Source of the DNA: Acetobacter lovaniensis
GTDB taxonomy: Bacteria; Pseudomonadota; Alphaproteobacteria; Acetobacterales; Acetobacteraceae
Assembly: GCF_014207635.1 (NCBI RefSeq)
Contig: NZ_JACHIE010000005.1
Location: forward strand, 1-64,000
Direction of reading: 5' to 3'
Length of the DNA stretch: 64,000 nucleotides
Shown: positions 1 to 8,624 of the stretch, one piece after another
Layout of the letters: every line of letters begins with the position of its first letter
Position numbering within the stretch: the stretch's first letter is position 1
Notes under the pieces: generated by a model
Databases searched by the model: none
Told to the model about the DNA's origin: nothing
The model's input: only the letters and a program-made list of their open reading frames with translations
Made by a program: the position numbers and the translations under genes

Positions 1-1
1 C

Positions 2-106
2 AATAAACTCAAGCAGTTTCGCGCTATCGCAACCCGCTACGATAAACTGAAATCGACCTTCCTCGCAGCCGTGCAGTTCGCCTCAATCATCATCCTGCTT
101 AACTGA
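2..106 (+). pseudogene. C-terminal end of an IS5-family transposase, cut by window edge
   Basis: The frame from base 2 reads 34 residues ending FLAAVQFASIIILLN and then stops at TGA 104-106. The RYDKL...FLAA.Q.AS.I...N ending is typical of DDE transposases of IS5-type elements common in acetic acid bacteria. Only the extreme C-terminus is inside the window, so intact and truncated copies cannot be told apart. I could not identify the terminal inverted repeat downstream with confidence. Confidence 0.7.
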
Positions 107-526
107 CGACACGCCGTAGTACCTGTCAGGTTTCATGTCCTTTGTGCCGTGCCGGATCAGCCGCATGTCTGCTGTATGGGTAAGGAACAGGAACTGGCTG
201 TTCGGTTCTCGGTGGTAAAGGCCTCTATTCTGACCACGCGTGTGACCGGGAGCATGAAACATGAGTTCAGAATTTTTTCACGGGGTCTGTTCTTCATCGT
301 AACGTCGTAACGGAGGCCCGTGCCATGGAATCCTGATGGTGCCATAGCATGGCTTAGGGTCTTGGGTTGGAGCCTGTGTGAAGAAGGGGGCATAAAATAC
401 GGAAGAACATCCATGACCACACAAGGCGGCATAGTGCCAGAATGTCCTGCTCAAGTAATGATATTTTTAGAAAAAAGGGATAAAAAACTGTAAATCTGTA
501 TCTCCGATCAGGTTATGCAATGCAGT
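107..526. other. Intergenic stretch with no supported gene
   Basis: A reverse-strand open frame of 91 codons exists at 157-432 but has no convincing ribosome binding site or family resemblance. The stretch probably includes the outer end of the IS element and flanking DNA. I see no RNA gene or clear repeat here. Confidence 0.5.
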
Positions 527-760
527 CTATGCGTAAAAAGCTCCAACGCCCCTCTCTTGCATGACAGATTCAATGGTTTTATCCAGAAATTTTTCATTGG
601 CGTTAACACGGGCTTCTTTCAGGTTACTTGCGTAAACTTCGCCAGTGCCATTTGTTGCGATCTGAATCGCGTTGTTAGTATTGTTGTTCTTTGCTTGAAG
701 TGTGGTGTTCCAGATAGTATTCTGTGCCTGGTCCGTAAAGGAAACTGCGTATTTGTACAT
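527..760 (-). CDS. Small hypothetical protein (77 aa)
   Basis: Not recognised as a family. The product is a 77-residue, mostly polar, Asn/Thr/Ala-rich protein without a signal peptide or membrane segment; the second half (about residues 45-65) looks helical and charged. The ATG at 758-760 is preceded on the minus strand by a strong AAGGAGG motif with good spacing, the main reason to accept it as a real gene. It lies alone between the IS remnant and the thioesterase gene, which runs the other way. The function is unknown. Confidence 0.55.
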   Translation of the reverse strand: MYKYAVSFTDQAQNTIWNTTLQAKNNNTNNAIQIATNGTGEVYASNLKEARVNANEKFLDKTIESVMQERGVGAFYA

Positions 761-991
761 TGTTATGCCTCCTTACTTTCTACCTGAGTATGAACGAATC
801 TACAGATTCGTGTAAAATAATTTTCCTTCTGTGACTATGATATTGCAACGGTCAATATAACAAATGCGTGAGCAGTGTGGCTCTGGGGTCAATCCTGCTG
901 TGCAGGTCCCCGTCAGTTCTGCCGTCCGGATTTTCACGTTTGCTACAGGCATGGGTGTCGCGCATAGATTCCACTGTATGTTTGGCCCGGA

Positions 992-1486
992 ATGGAGAAA
1001 CATGGAACTAACATTCAAGCCAAGGACCATGTGAAGGCAAAAGGGGCGATCGTGGGGAAGACTGAACCAAGTGACTGGGCAACGGATGCGCATCTGGCTG
1101 TGCGGGTTGTGGCCATGCGCAGGGATACAAATGCCGCGGGTGATATTTTTGGCGGCTGGGTTGCCTCACAGATGGATCTTGCCGCCAGCACTGCGGCGGA
1201 AGGGTTTGCCGGGTGCAAATGTGTAACCGTGGCTATTAACGGTATGGTGTTCCATCATCCCATGGCGGTGGGGGATGAACTGAATGTTTACACGCGCATC
1301 GTCAAGGTGGGGCGCACGTCCATTACCATCTGCGCAGAATCCGTGCGGCGTATCCGGCGGACAAATATTCGGCAGAAGGTCACGTCAGGAAATTTTGTAT
1401 TTGTTGCTGTGGGTGAGGACGGACGGCCGCAGACCCTGGACAAGGAATGGCATTTGGCGGACCAGAAGGCGCCGCCTGAGAACTGA
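992..1486 (+). CDS. Acyl-CoA thioesterase, YciA-like hotdog fold
   Basis: Probably hydrolyses acyl-CoA thioesters in the cytoplasm. The 164-residue product has one hotdog domain (about residues 28-140). The N-terminal strand with R..TNAAGDIFGGW matches the YciA/BACH active-site region, where the Asp after AAG is catalytic in the family, and V.INGMVFHHPM.VGDE. and V.VGRTS follow. The length fits single-domain YciA proteins with a somewhat long N-terminus. The ATG at 992 has only a weak ribosome binding site, and the first 20 residues are not conserved-looking, so the true start could differ. It converges with the OprB porin gene, 24 bases away. Confidence 0.8.
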   Translation: MEKHGTNIQAKDHVKAKGAIVGKTEPSDWATDAHLAVRVVAMRRDTNAAGDIFGGWVASQMDLAASTAAEGFAGCKCVTVAINGMVFHHPMAVGDELNVYTRIVKVGRTSITICAESVRRIRRTNIRQKVTSGNFVFVAVGEDGRPQTLDKEWHLADQKAPPEN

Positions 1487-1510
1487 CAGATCCTTCCCGC
1501 ACAGGTGTGC

Positions 1511-3148
1511 TTACAGGTTGGCAATAACCTTAAGGCCCACCAGAGCCGCATCGGGAATGTGCGATGTTTCCCCCGGCCGGATCATGTATTCAAATTCCGG
1601 CTGGACGGTTACGCCGGGTATGGCGTCAATGGCGTAATATGCCTCAATCACATGGGAGTCCGTTTGTGGCCCCCGGACCTGCGCACCAAGCGACATGCCC
1701 GCATCCAGCGCATACATCTGCCCAAGTCGCTTGCGGTCGCTCACATGGTACCATGAATACAGGATGCCCAGCCTGTCCGTCAGGCGGGAGGGAATAAGCC
1801 CGTTAAAGGAGAAGCCACCATAGGCCTCGTCCGAAATGGTTGAAACATGGGGGGTGTTATGAATGTACCCTGCCATCAGGTAGCCGCCCGCCATCTGGTT
1901 GCGGCCCCCTATACGGTAGATCATCTGGTCGCCTTCAAACCAGAAAATATCCATGGGTGCGCTGCGTTCCCGGCCGGGCTGGCTGAATAGACCAGCGGGT
2001 TTGCTCCCCAGTTGGTCAGCGTAGCGCGATGTATCGTGGGCATAACCAAAAACATAGTGGCCGGGCAGGCGGTTGCGGGTCAGGAAGGGCTGCCAGGTAA
2101 ATTCTATGGGCAGCATCATGCCTGTTGTCTCCTCACTCCCCCAGGACCACCCGCTGGGATTCCCGTTGAGGGGGGAGACCTGATACGCTCCGAGTTGTAG
2201 CATGGTGTCCCGCGTGGGGCGGAAGCGCACGCGCGCGCCCCATGTGGCCTTGGGGTAAACGGAAAAACCGGGGTCCAGCTTTAACGCCACGGGAGCCGAG
2301 CAGGTGACCATGAAAGAGCAGAGGAGTGGAGATGTCGCAAAAACATGCGTGAGCGACATGCGGCCAAAGGTCATGTCCATACGGTTGTTGAGAAACTGCT
2401 TTTCTGCGTACAGATCAACCAGATGGGCTACAACATGCCCTGACAGGCCGTAAACCTCAATGAGATTAACATAATATTCGCCCACCATATCGTGCGAGAC
2501 TTCGCGGCCAGCACGGTTCATGAGCAGCGTATGCACTGACCAGCCTTCCAGCCCGGCCATTTTGCCCAGATCAAAATTCATCTGCACTGTCAGTTCATGC
2601 ACGTAGTCCATGCCGCGTTTGATGCCGCCATTGATATTGCCCATGGCCTCCCCCTTGTAGGTAAAGGAAAAGGCAAACCCCTTCTGCTGCAACCGGGTGC
2701 GGAAAGGCATAATCTGGGGCACAAGGTGGCTGCTGCCTGCTGTGGGCACGTAGTAGGGGTCTTCCATGTCCGTGCGGCGCTGGGCGTCCACCTCGGAGGG
2801 TAAGAGCCATGAGGGCCCTTCATGCAGGCTCAGGGGCTCAAGGGTCATGATATGGTGCGGCTTTGTGGCGCCGTAATCATTCACGCTGGGAATGTCCATT
2901 GTTGCAAGACCCGGCCAGGGGGCCACGGGCACACCGCTGGGGGGCAGGGGGGAGTTGAGTGGGCGTTGCAGCACATGGGGGTCGGGCAGGAGGGATTGCT
3001 CATCGCTCTGGCGCATGGCGTGCTCAACCAGTTCCGTGGAGTTGGCAGGAGCGGAGGGAGCCGTCTGCGCCTGTGCTGGCGTAGCGTGGCAAAAGGTCGC
3101 AAAGCCCCACGTGGCCAGAGCCAGTAGTCCTGATGATTTTATGGTCAT
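1511..3148 (-). CDS. OprB-family carbohydrate-selective porin
   Basis: Outer-membrane beta-barrel porin, probably admitting sugars and related solutes to the periplasm, where the PQQ dehydrogenases of these bacteria act. With the start at 3148 the product is 545 aa and opens with a Sec signal peptide (MTIKSSG, hydrophobic core, cleavage near AQA). A proline-rich linker of about 80 residues follows, then the OprB domain with alternating aromatic strands (Y.GE..GN..GG, WGARVR..P, PGHYVFGYAHDTSRY) and a terminal phenyl-type strand ending LVGLKVIANL. An upstream ATG at 3178 would add ten residues ahead of the signal. The gene is followed by the convergent thioesterase. Confidence 0.88.
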   Translation of the reverse strand: MTIKSSGLLALATWGFATFCHATPAQAQTAPSAPANSTELVEHAMRQSDEQSLLPDPHVLQRPLNSPLPPSGVPVAPWPGLATMDIPSVNDYGATKPHHIMTLEPLSLHEGPSWLLPSEVDAQRRTDMEDPYYVPTAGSSHLVPQIMPFRTRLQQKGFAFSFTYKGEAMGNINGGIKRGMDYVHELTVQMNFDLGKMAGLEGWSVHTLLMNRAGREVSHDMVGEYYVNLIEVYGLSGHVVAHLVDLYAEKQFLNNRMDMTFGRMSLTHVFATSPLLCSFMVTCSAPVALKLDPGFSVYPKATWGARVRFRPTRDTMLQLGAYQVSPLNGNPSGWSWGSEETTGMMLPIEFTWQPFLTRNRLPGHYVFGYAHDTSRYADQLGSKPAGLFSQPGRERSAPMDIFWFEGDQMIYRIGGRNQMAGGYLMAGYIHNTPHVSTISDEAYGGFSFNGLIPSRLTDRLGILYSWYHVSDRKRLGQMYALDAGMSLGAQVRGPQTDSHVIEAYYAIDAIPGVTVQPEFEYMIRPGETSHIPDAALVGLKVIANL

Positions 3149-3378
3149 ATAGTGTTTTTCTAATATATTTTCATGCAAGGATTTTTTGGGAAAACATAGT
3201 CAAAAAAACATGTTTTCCAATTTAATCTTGCCAGTTGCGTGGTGCGGAACATGCCGCGGCCAGTAATCCTTTTAAGGTCTGGTGGAACTGGGCTTTGCGT
3301 AACATGGTTTTTTAAAAAACTTATTATAAGATAACGTGATTTGAATAACGTATCGGTGAGTGCTGCGGGTGTAGGCAT

Positions 3379-3412
3379 AAAAAAACGCCCCGGACCTGCA
3401 TCCGGGGCGTTT
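3379..3412 (-). terminator. Rho-independent terminator of pdc
   Basis: A perfect 11-bp GC-rich stem (3384-3394 with 3401-3411, loop CCTGCA) is followed on the minus strand by six T residues. It lies 26 bases past the pdc stop codon. Confidence 0.9.
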
Positions 3413-3437
3413 CCTGAATGGAAAATCAGGCTGTCTG

Positions 3438-5114
3438 TTATGAAACGTGCGGCTTGCGGGCATTGGCGGAGGCAACACGCTTGCCCCACTGGACCAGCAT
3501 ATCCGTGCAGTCCGTGCGTTCGATCTGGCATTCAATAATGGTTGGGCCACGGTGGTTGGCCTGTGCCTTTTTAATGGCGTCTGCCAGTTCTGCGCCGGTT
3601 GTAACCGTCATGCCAAGGCCATGGCCTTCGCCAGCGTTGAACACGTTCATCAGACCGGCGTAATCCCAGTTCTTGATGTAGTTGTACGGGCCATCATGAA
3701 TGGCAATTTCAATGACGTAACCACGGTTGTTTACAAGGAAGATAATAACCGACAGCTCGTACCGTACCATCTGGGCGACTTCCTGCGCGGTGAGCTGGAA
3801 GGAGCCATCCCCCACCATAACAATGTGTTCGCGTTCCTGCGAGCCCATGGCGTTGCCAAAGGAGGAGGGCACGGACCAGCCGATATGGCCCCACTGCATT
3901 TCTGTTTCCACGCGGGCATGGCGCGGCAGATGCATGCGCATGGCGTTGAACCAGGAATCCCCCGTTTCCGCCACCAGTGTGGTTTTGGATGTGAGCATGC
4001 CGTTGATCTGACGGGTCATTTCGTCATTTGTCAGGCGTGCATCCGGGGCGGCGGGCGCAATTTTGGTGGGCGTGTATTGGGTGTCACGCGCGCTGGCTGG
4101 GCGATGGGGAGCTTTTTTGGCCAGAGCGGTCAGGAATTCACGCAGGGTAAAGCCTTCAAAGGTCTGCCCGCCAACGGTTACGCGGTTGGGGTCGGCCACC
4201 AGCACGTTCTCGCCCTTGGGCCATGCGGTCCAGCCAACGGTGGAGTAATCATTGAACACGGGGGCAATGCACAGCACGGCATCGGCTTTTTCCACCAGTT
4301 CCTGCGCGCCGGGGGCGGAGACTTCGCCCCAGTACAGGCCACGGAAACTGGCGTGATCTTCGGGGAACAGCCCTTTGGCGGCGGCCATAATGGTTACGGC
4401 GCAGCCAATACGGTCTGCCAGTGCTTCTGTTTCGCTCAGTGCATGGGCGGAGCGGGCTTTGGTGCCAACCAGCATGACGGCGCGCTCGGATTTTTCCAGC
4501 AGGGCGACTGCTGCATCGACGGCGGCGTTCAGGCTTGTGGTGTCGGGGGTCAGTTCTGCCAGCAGGGACGTAACCGGGCCGGGACGCGCACATTCCGCGG
4601 AGGAGACGTTGCAGGCAATTTCCAGATACGCCGGTTTACGCTCACGCAGGGCCGTGCGGATGACATGGTCGATCTTGGCCGGGGCGGAGGCTGCGTCCGT
4701 AATGCTTTCGGCTGCACAGGTTACGTGGCGCACCATTTCAAGCTGGTAGCCGTAATCCGTGTTGCCCAGCGTGTGGTGCAGCACATGGCCGCTGCCGTAG
4801 TCATTGCTGTTGGGGGAGCCTGAGATCAGGATAACGGGCAGGTTTTCCGCATAGGCGCCGCCAATGGCGTTCATGGCGGAAATGGCGCCAACGCTAAAGG
4901 TCACAACGGCTGCGGCGGCCCCATGCGCGCGGGCGTAGCCTTCTGCGCTAAAGCCGCAGTTCAGTTCGTTACAGCAGTAGATCTGCTGCATGTCCTTGTT
5001 GAGCAGGAGCTGGTCGAGAAGGACCAGATTGTAATCCCCGGCGACCGCGAAATGATGTTTCAGACCAATCTGTGCCAGACGGTCGGCCAGATACATTCCA
5101 ACTGTATAGGTCAT
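3438..5114 (-). CDS. pdc: Pyruvate decarboxylase
   Basis: Cytoplasmic ThDP- and Mg-dependent enzyme converting pyruvate to acetaldehyde and CO2. In acetic acid bacteria it feeds acetaldehyde and then acetate formation, notably from lactate. The 558 aa match the usual length. The N-terminal Pyr domain has the catalytic Glu50 (CCNELNCGF), HH motif [11 protein letters not shown] near residue 110 and the Y/F-rich pocket. The C-terminal PP domain has the ThDP motif [11 protein letters not shown]...NNRGY near residues 430-460. The start ATG follows an AAGGA-like site at long spacing. It is monocistronic, with its own terminator. The sequence looks intact with no missing key residue. Confidence 0.96.
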   Translation of the reverse strand: MTYTVGMYLADRLAQIGLKHHFAVAGDYNLVLLDQLLLNKDMQQIYCCNELNCGFSAEGYARAHGAAAAVVTFSVGAISAMNAIGGAYAENLPVILISGSPNSNDYGSGHVLHHTLGNTDYGYQLEMVRHVTCAAESITDAASAPAKIDHVIRTALRERKPAYLEIACNVSSAECARPGPVTSLLAELTPDTTSLNAAVDAAVALLEKSERAVMLVGTKARSAHALSETEALADRIGCAVTIMAAAKGLFPEDHASFRGLYWGEVSAPGAQELVEKADAVLCIAPVFNDYSTVGWTAWPKGENVLVADPNRVTVGGQTFEGFTLREFLTALAKKAPHRPASARDTQYTPTKIAPAAPDARLTNDEMTRQINGMLTSKTTLVAETGDSWFNAMRMHLPRHARVETEMQWGHIGWSVPSSFGNAMGSQEREHIVMVGDGSFQLTAQEVAQMVRYELSVIIFLVNNRGYVIEIAIHDGPYNYIKNWDYAGLMNVFNAGEGHGLGMTVTTGAELADAIKKAQANHRGPTIIECQIERTDCTDMLVQWGKRVASANARKPHVS

Positions 5115-5622
5115 GGTAGAGGCGAATTCCTTAAAAAATGGTCCTGCGTGCAGGGGCGTTACGTCCAGTTAAACGCGCGATGCCGGGGGAATGTCCAATA
5201 TATGAAGCTGCCATAACCCATATGTTTTCAGTATGCCTTGAGGGCGTCATGAAAGCATTTTAACGTGAGAATTTTGGAATAATTATGATAATTCAAAGGC
5301 TTAAGTGATGTGCAAGGATTACGCATGTGCGGTTCCTGAGACTGAACGGGCTTTATGCGCTGCCGGGGTGCTCCGTGTTTCACCTCAACGTGATACAGGG
5401 CGGATTTATACCGTGTCATGCCCCTGAAAAGCCGCATCGTATTCTTGTTGATGGCAATGCGTGATTTGTAAAATACGAAATTATTATTGACAGCATCCAA
5501 GGTCATGGAACACAGACCACCGTCTTTGCTCAGGAATGGCAGGGTGTGGTCTGGCCAGGGTGGTTGTGCCGGGTTTGCACTCATGTGGTCTTTGGGAACT
5601 GAGGGAATTGGGAGAATAAGGA
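5115..5622. other. 508-base spacer between divergent pdc and gcd
   Basis: This must contain both promoters. A minus-strand open frame (5228-5635) encodes 135 residues, overlaps the gcd start and has no recognisable domain; an internal start at 5584 would give about 118 residues. I regard it as a doubtful hypothetical gene rather than a supported one. I could not assign -35/-10 boxes with confidence. Confidence 0.4.
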
Positions 5623-8067
5623 ATGGATGAACCATTCAAAACTGAACGCCGGATAACAGGGGCCGATATATACCGGGTTCTCTTTGCACTGCTGAGTGCC
5701 GGGGTGGGGCTTGTTCTGGCTTATGGTGGCGGGCAGTTGCTGGTCCTTGGTGGCTCGGCGTACTACCTGCTGGCGGGGTTGTCCTATATGGGGCTGGCGG
5801 CCCTGTTTTTCCTGCGCAGACGCAGTGCGCTGCCAGCATCCATTGCTGTGTTTGCGGCCACATGCCTGTGGGCTTTTTACGATGCACCGCAGATTGGCTA
5901 CTGGGAGTTGCTGCCCCGTCTGGTTGTGCCCGCCATACTGTTGACCCTTGGCCTGTGGCTGGCAGCCCTTTTCCCCACCGTTCGGGCGGATGCGCGGCGG
6001 TGGAGTGCATGGGGCGGTCTCGCCGTTATGGCGGGTTTGGTGGGCACGCTGGTTCTGGCGTTTTTCCCGCATGGAACACTGAGCAACCCTGACGCGCTGA
6101 GTGATGCCGCCAAGGTGGCGCAGGCTGGTGCGCCAGACGCTCCGCAGGACTGGGAGTTCTATGGCCGGAGCGCTGGCGGTACACGTTTTGCGCCGTACAG
6201 CCAGATTACTCCTGCCAATGTAAACCAGCTTAAGGTTGCGTGGGTGTACCGCACCGGCCGCCGCGTAAGCGGGAGCGCTTTTGGCACGGATGAAAACACG
6301 CCCCAGCAGATCGGGAATGTGCTGTATTCCTGCACACCAGAAAACCTGATTACCGCCATAGATGCCGATACCGGGCAGAAAATCTGGAAGTTCAACCCCA
6401 ATGCCGTCACGGCCGAGCATGTAAGCTGCCGCGGTGTCGGGTATTACGACATGGATGCAGATACCAGTCTGACACAGGAGCAGAAGGCCAGCTACACTGC
6501 CCCAGACTGCCGCCAGCGTATTCTGGTATCCTCCGTTGATGCACGCCTGTTCGCACTGGATGCCCATAGCGGTGCAGTGTGTGCGGGCTTTGGCAATGCG
6601 GGGTTTGTGGACCTTAAAAAGCAGATGGGTCCAACCGAAAACAGCAGGCGCTACCACCCCACAGCCGCTCCCGTTGTTATGGGGCATCTGGTGGTTGTGG
6701 GCGGCTGGGTGCGTGACATCATGCCCGGTGAACCCTCAGGCGTTGTGCGGGCGTTTGATGTGCGCGATGGCTCCCTTGCCTGGGCGTGGGATGTGGGTAA
6801 CCCTGATAATACGCAGGCCCCGGCACCCGATCAGACCTACACGCTGTCCACCCCCAATGTCTGGACGGTGCCGACATACGACAAGGAACTCAACCTTGTT
6901 TACCTGCCAACCGGCAACGGCCCGCCTGATTACTGGGGTGGGGACCGGAGTGCTGCCAATGGCCGCTTCGGGGCTGCTGTTGTGGCCGTGGATGCCGCTA
7001 CGGGGCAGACGCGCTGGGTCTCGCAACTGATACACCATGATGTGTGGGATTATGACCTGCCCTCACAGCCGGTGCTGTATGATGTGACCAATGCACAGGG
7101 TGAGAAAATCCCCTCCCTGATCCAGACCACCAAGACCGGGCATATTTTTGTGCTCGACCGGCGCACAGGCAAGCCTGTGACCGAAGTGGTGGAAACGCCG
7201 GTTGCCACAACTCCCGCGGCGCAGGGCGAACATCTTTCCCCCACCCAGCCGTTTTCTGTTGGCATGCCCACCATTGGTGCGGACCCGCTGAGCGAGAGCG
7301 CCATGTGGGGGGTGAGCACGTTTGACCAGCTTTATTGCCGGATCATGTTCAAAAGTTCGGTTTATACCGGGCCATTTACCCCACCGGGCGAAAAACCGTA
7401 CATCGAATGGCCCAGCCTGCTGGGTGGAATGAACTGGGGCGGTATTTCGGTGGATGAAAACAGCGGGCTCATGTTTGTCAATGACATGCGCATGCCGCTG
7501 CGGATGTCCTTGGTCACGCGGGAGAATGCCCGCAGGTTCAAGGTCTCCACAGACGAGGTGCCGGGATTCATGGGCACTATCCGCCCTCAGCTGGCCGGAC
7601 CATATGGCGGCGTTAAAATTGATGTTCTGCAATCCCCGCTGGCTGTGCCGTGCAACACACCGCCTTTTGGCACCATGACAGCCATAGACCTGCACACCAA
7701 AAAAATTGTCTGGCAGGTGCCCATGGGTACGGTGGAAGACCTTGGACCGCTGGGCATGAAAACCCATCTGCCAGTGCCAATTGGCATGCCTACGCTGGGT
7801 GGCCCGACTTCCACCGCCTCTGGTCTGGTCTTTTTTGCCGGAACACAGGACTACTACCTGCGCGCCCTGAACTCCCGGACCGGGCAGGAAGTGTGGAAGC
7901 AGCGCCTGCCCGTGGGGGCTGTGGCCGCACCGCTTATTTACCGCTCTCCTAAAACCGGGCGGGAATATGTGGTTATTTCCGCAGGTGGGGCCAGCCACTC
8001 ACCAGATGTAGGGGATTACATTATCGCCTACGCCCTGCCCGAAGGTGCAGGTTCCACAACGCATTAA
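5623..8067 (+). CDS. gcd: Membrane-bound PQQ-dependent glucose dehydrogenase
   Basis: Oxidises D-glucose to gluconolactone on the periplasmic face and passes electrons to ubiquinone. The 814 aa are close to the E. coli enzyme. Residues 1-150 form about five membrane helices. The PQQ beta-propeller starts near residue 175 (DWEFYGRSAGGTRFAPY) and contains the W-motif repeats, the D-x-WDYDLP segment and the closing SPKTGREYVVISAGG / GDYIIAYALP typical of the glucose/quinate/shikimate dehydrogenase family. ATG 5623 follows GGGAGAATAAGGA. A terminator follows the gene. Quinate or another polyol as substrate cannot be excluded from sequence alone, but the overall pattern favours glucose. It sits upstream in logic of the gluconokinase/pentose-phosphate genes at 45-54 kb. 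Confidence 0.9.
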   Translation: MDEPFKTERRITGADIYRVLFALLSAGVGLVLAYGGGQLLVLGGSAYYLLAGLSYMGLAALFFLRRRSALPASIAVFAATCLWAFYDAPQIGYWELLPRLVVPAILLTLGLWLAALFPTVRADARRWSAWGGLAVMAGLVGTLVLAFFPHGTLSNPDALSDAAKVAQAGAPDAPQDWEFYGRSAGGTRFAPYSQITPANVNQLKVAWVYRTGRRVSGSAFGTDENTPQQIGNVLYSCTPENLITAIDADTGQKIWKFNPNAVTAEHVSCRGVGYYDMDADTSLTQEQKASYTAPDCRQRILVSSVDARLFALDAHSGAVCAGFGNAGFVDLKKQMGPTENSRRYHPTAAPVVMGHLVVVGGWVRDIMPGEPSGVVRAFDVRDGSLAWAWDVGNPDNTQAPAPDQTYTLSTPNVWTVPTYDKELNLVYLPTGNGPPDYWGGDRSAANGRFGAAVVAVDAATGQTRWVSQLIHHDVWDYDLPSQPVLYDVTNAQGEKIPSLIQTTKTGHIFVLDRRTGKPVTEVVETPVATTPAAQGEHLSPTQPFSVGMPTIGADPLSESAMWGVSTFDQLYCRIMFKSSVYTGPFTPPGEKPYIEWPSLLGGMNWGGISVDENSGLMFVNDMRMPLRMSLVTRENARRFKVSTDEVPGFMGTIRPQLAGPYGGVKIDVLQSPLAVPCNTPPFGTMTAIDLHTKKIVWQVPMGTVEDLGPLGMKTHLPVPIGMPTLGGPTSTASGLVFFAGTQDYYLRALNSRTGQEVWKQRLPVGAVAAPLIYRSPKTGREYVVISAGGASHSPDVGDYIIAYALPEGAGSTTH

Positions 8068-8087
8068 CCCTATGTGTTAGGCAGTAA

Positions 8088-8130
8088 GGGGCCTGTCTGG
8101 TTTACCATAAGCCGGACAGACCCCTTTTTT
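8088..8130 (+). terminator. Rho-independent terminator of gcd
   Basis: A stem of about 13 bp with G-U pairs (8088-8100 with 8112-8124) is followed by six T residues. It begins about 20 bases after the gcd stop. Confidence 0.85.
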
Positions 8131-8160
8131 ATGCGCTCTCATGCCGGGGCATGTGCGTGG

Positions 8161-8511
8161 TTATGGCAGCAGTTCCTGCACTACACTGGCCGGGCGGCAG
8201 GCTTTTGCCCCTTTGGGTGTTACCACAACAGGACGGTTGAGCAGGGTGGGGTGCTGGGCAATGGCATCCAGAATCTGGGCGTCTGTGACTTCGGGTCTGT
8301 CCAGACCAAGCTCTGCACAGAGTTTTTCTTTTGTACGCAAAAGGTCGCGTGCTCCAAGCGTGTCCTGGCGTGCAAGATCCTCAAGCTGATCACGGCTGAG
8401 GGGTGTTTTAAGGTAAAGCACCACCTCGGGCTCTATGCCCGCATTGCGCACAAGTTCCAGCACGGAGCGGGACGTGCCGCACGACGGATTGTGGTAAACT
8501 GTTACAGTCAT
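8161..8511 (-). CDS. arsC: Arsenate reductase, glutaredoxin-dependent ArsC type
   Basis: Thioredoxin-fold protein of 116 aa that reduces arsenate to arsenite using glutathione and glutaredoxin. The catalytic Cys11 lies in HNPSCGTSR, as in plasmid R773 ArsC, and the three-Arg pocket region is represented by RPVVVTPKGAKACRP near residues 92-106. I start it at ATG 8511, which has an AGAGG site and begins MTVTVYHN; the longer open frame upstream is not conserved-looking. It is divergent from the SulP permease gene. No arsR, arsB or acr3 gene is adjacent, so arsenic resistance is inferred from family only. Confidence 0.88.
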   Translation of the reverse strand: MTVTVYHNPSCGTSRSVLELVRNAGIEPEVVLYLKTPLSRDQLEDLARQDTLGARDLLRTKEKLCAELGLDRPEVTDAQILDAIAQHPTLLNRPVVVTPKGAKACRPASVVQELLP

Positions 8512-8624
8512 GTTACATGCCTCTTTTACAAAGGTGCGATTGTTGCATGTTCTGCAAGGCTGGCAAGAGCCGATCCAACCCGGAGCAGGCCAGCAGGGAA
8601 CGCAGGGTAGGGCAGGGGGGCTGT

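Noticed and set aside
3447..4823. A 458-codon plus-strand open frame
   Set aside because: It lies antisense to pdc, is Gly/His/Phe-rich shadow coding with no known domain, and pdc is certain.
5581..6687. A 368-codon minus-strand open frame
   Set aside because: It is antisense to the N-terminal half of gcd and low in recognisable structure.
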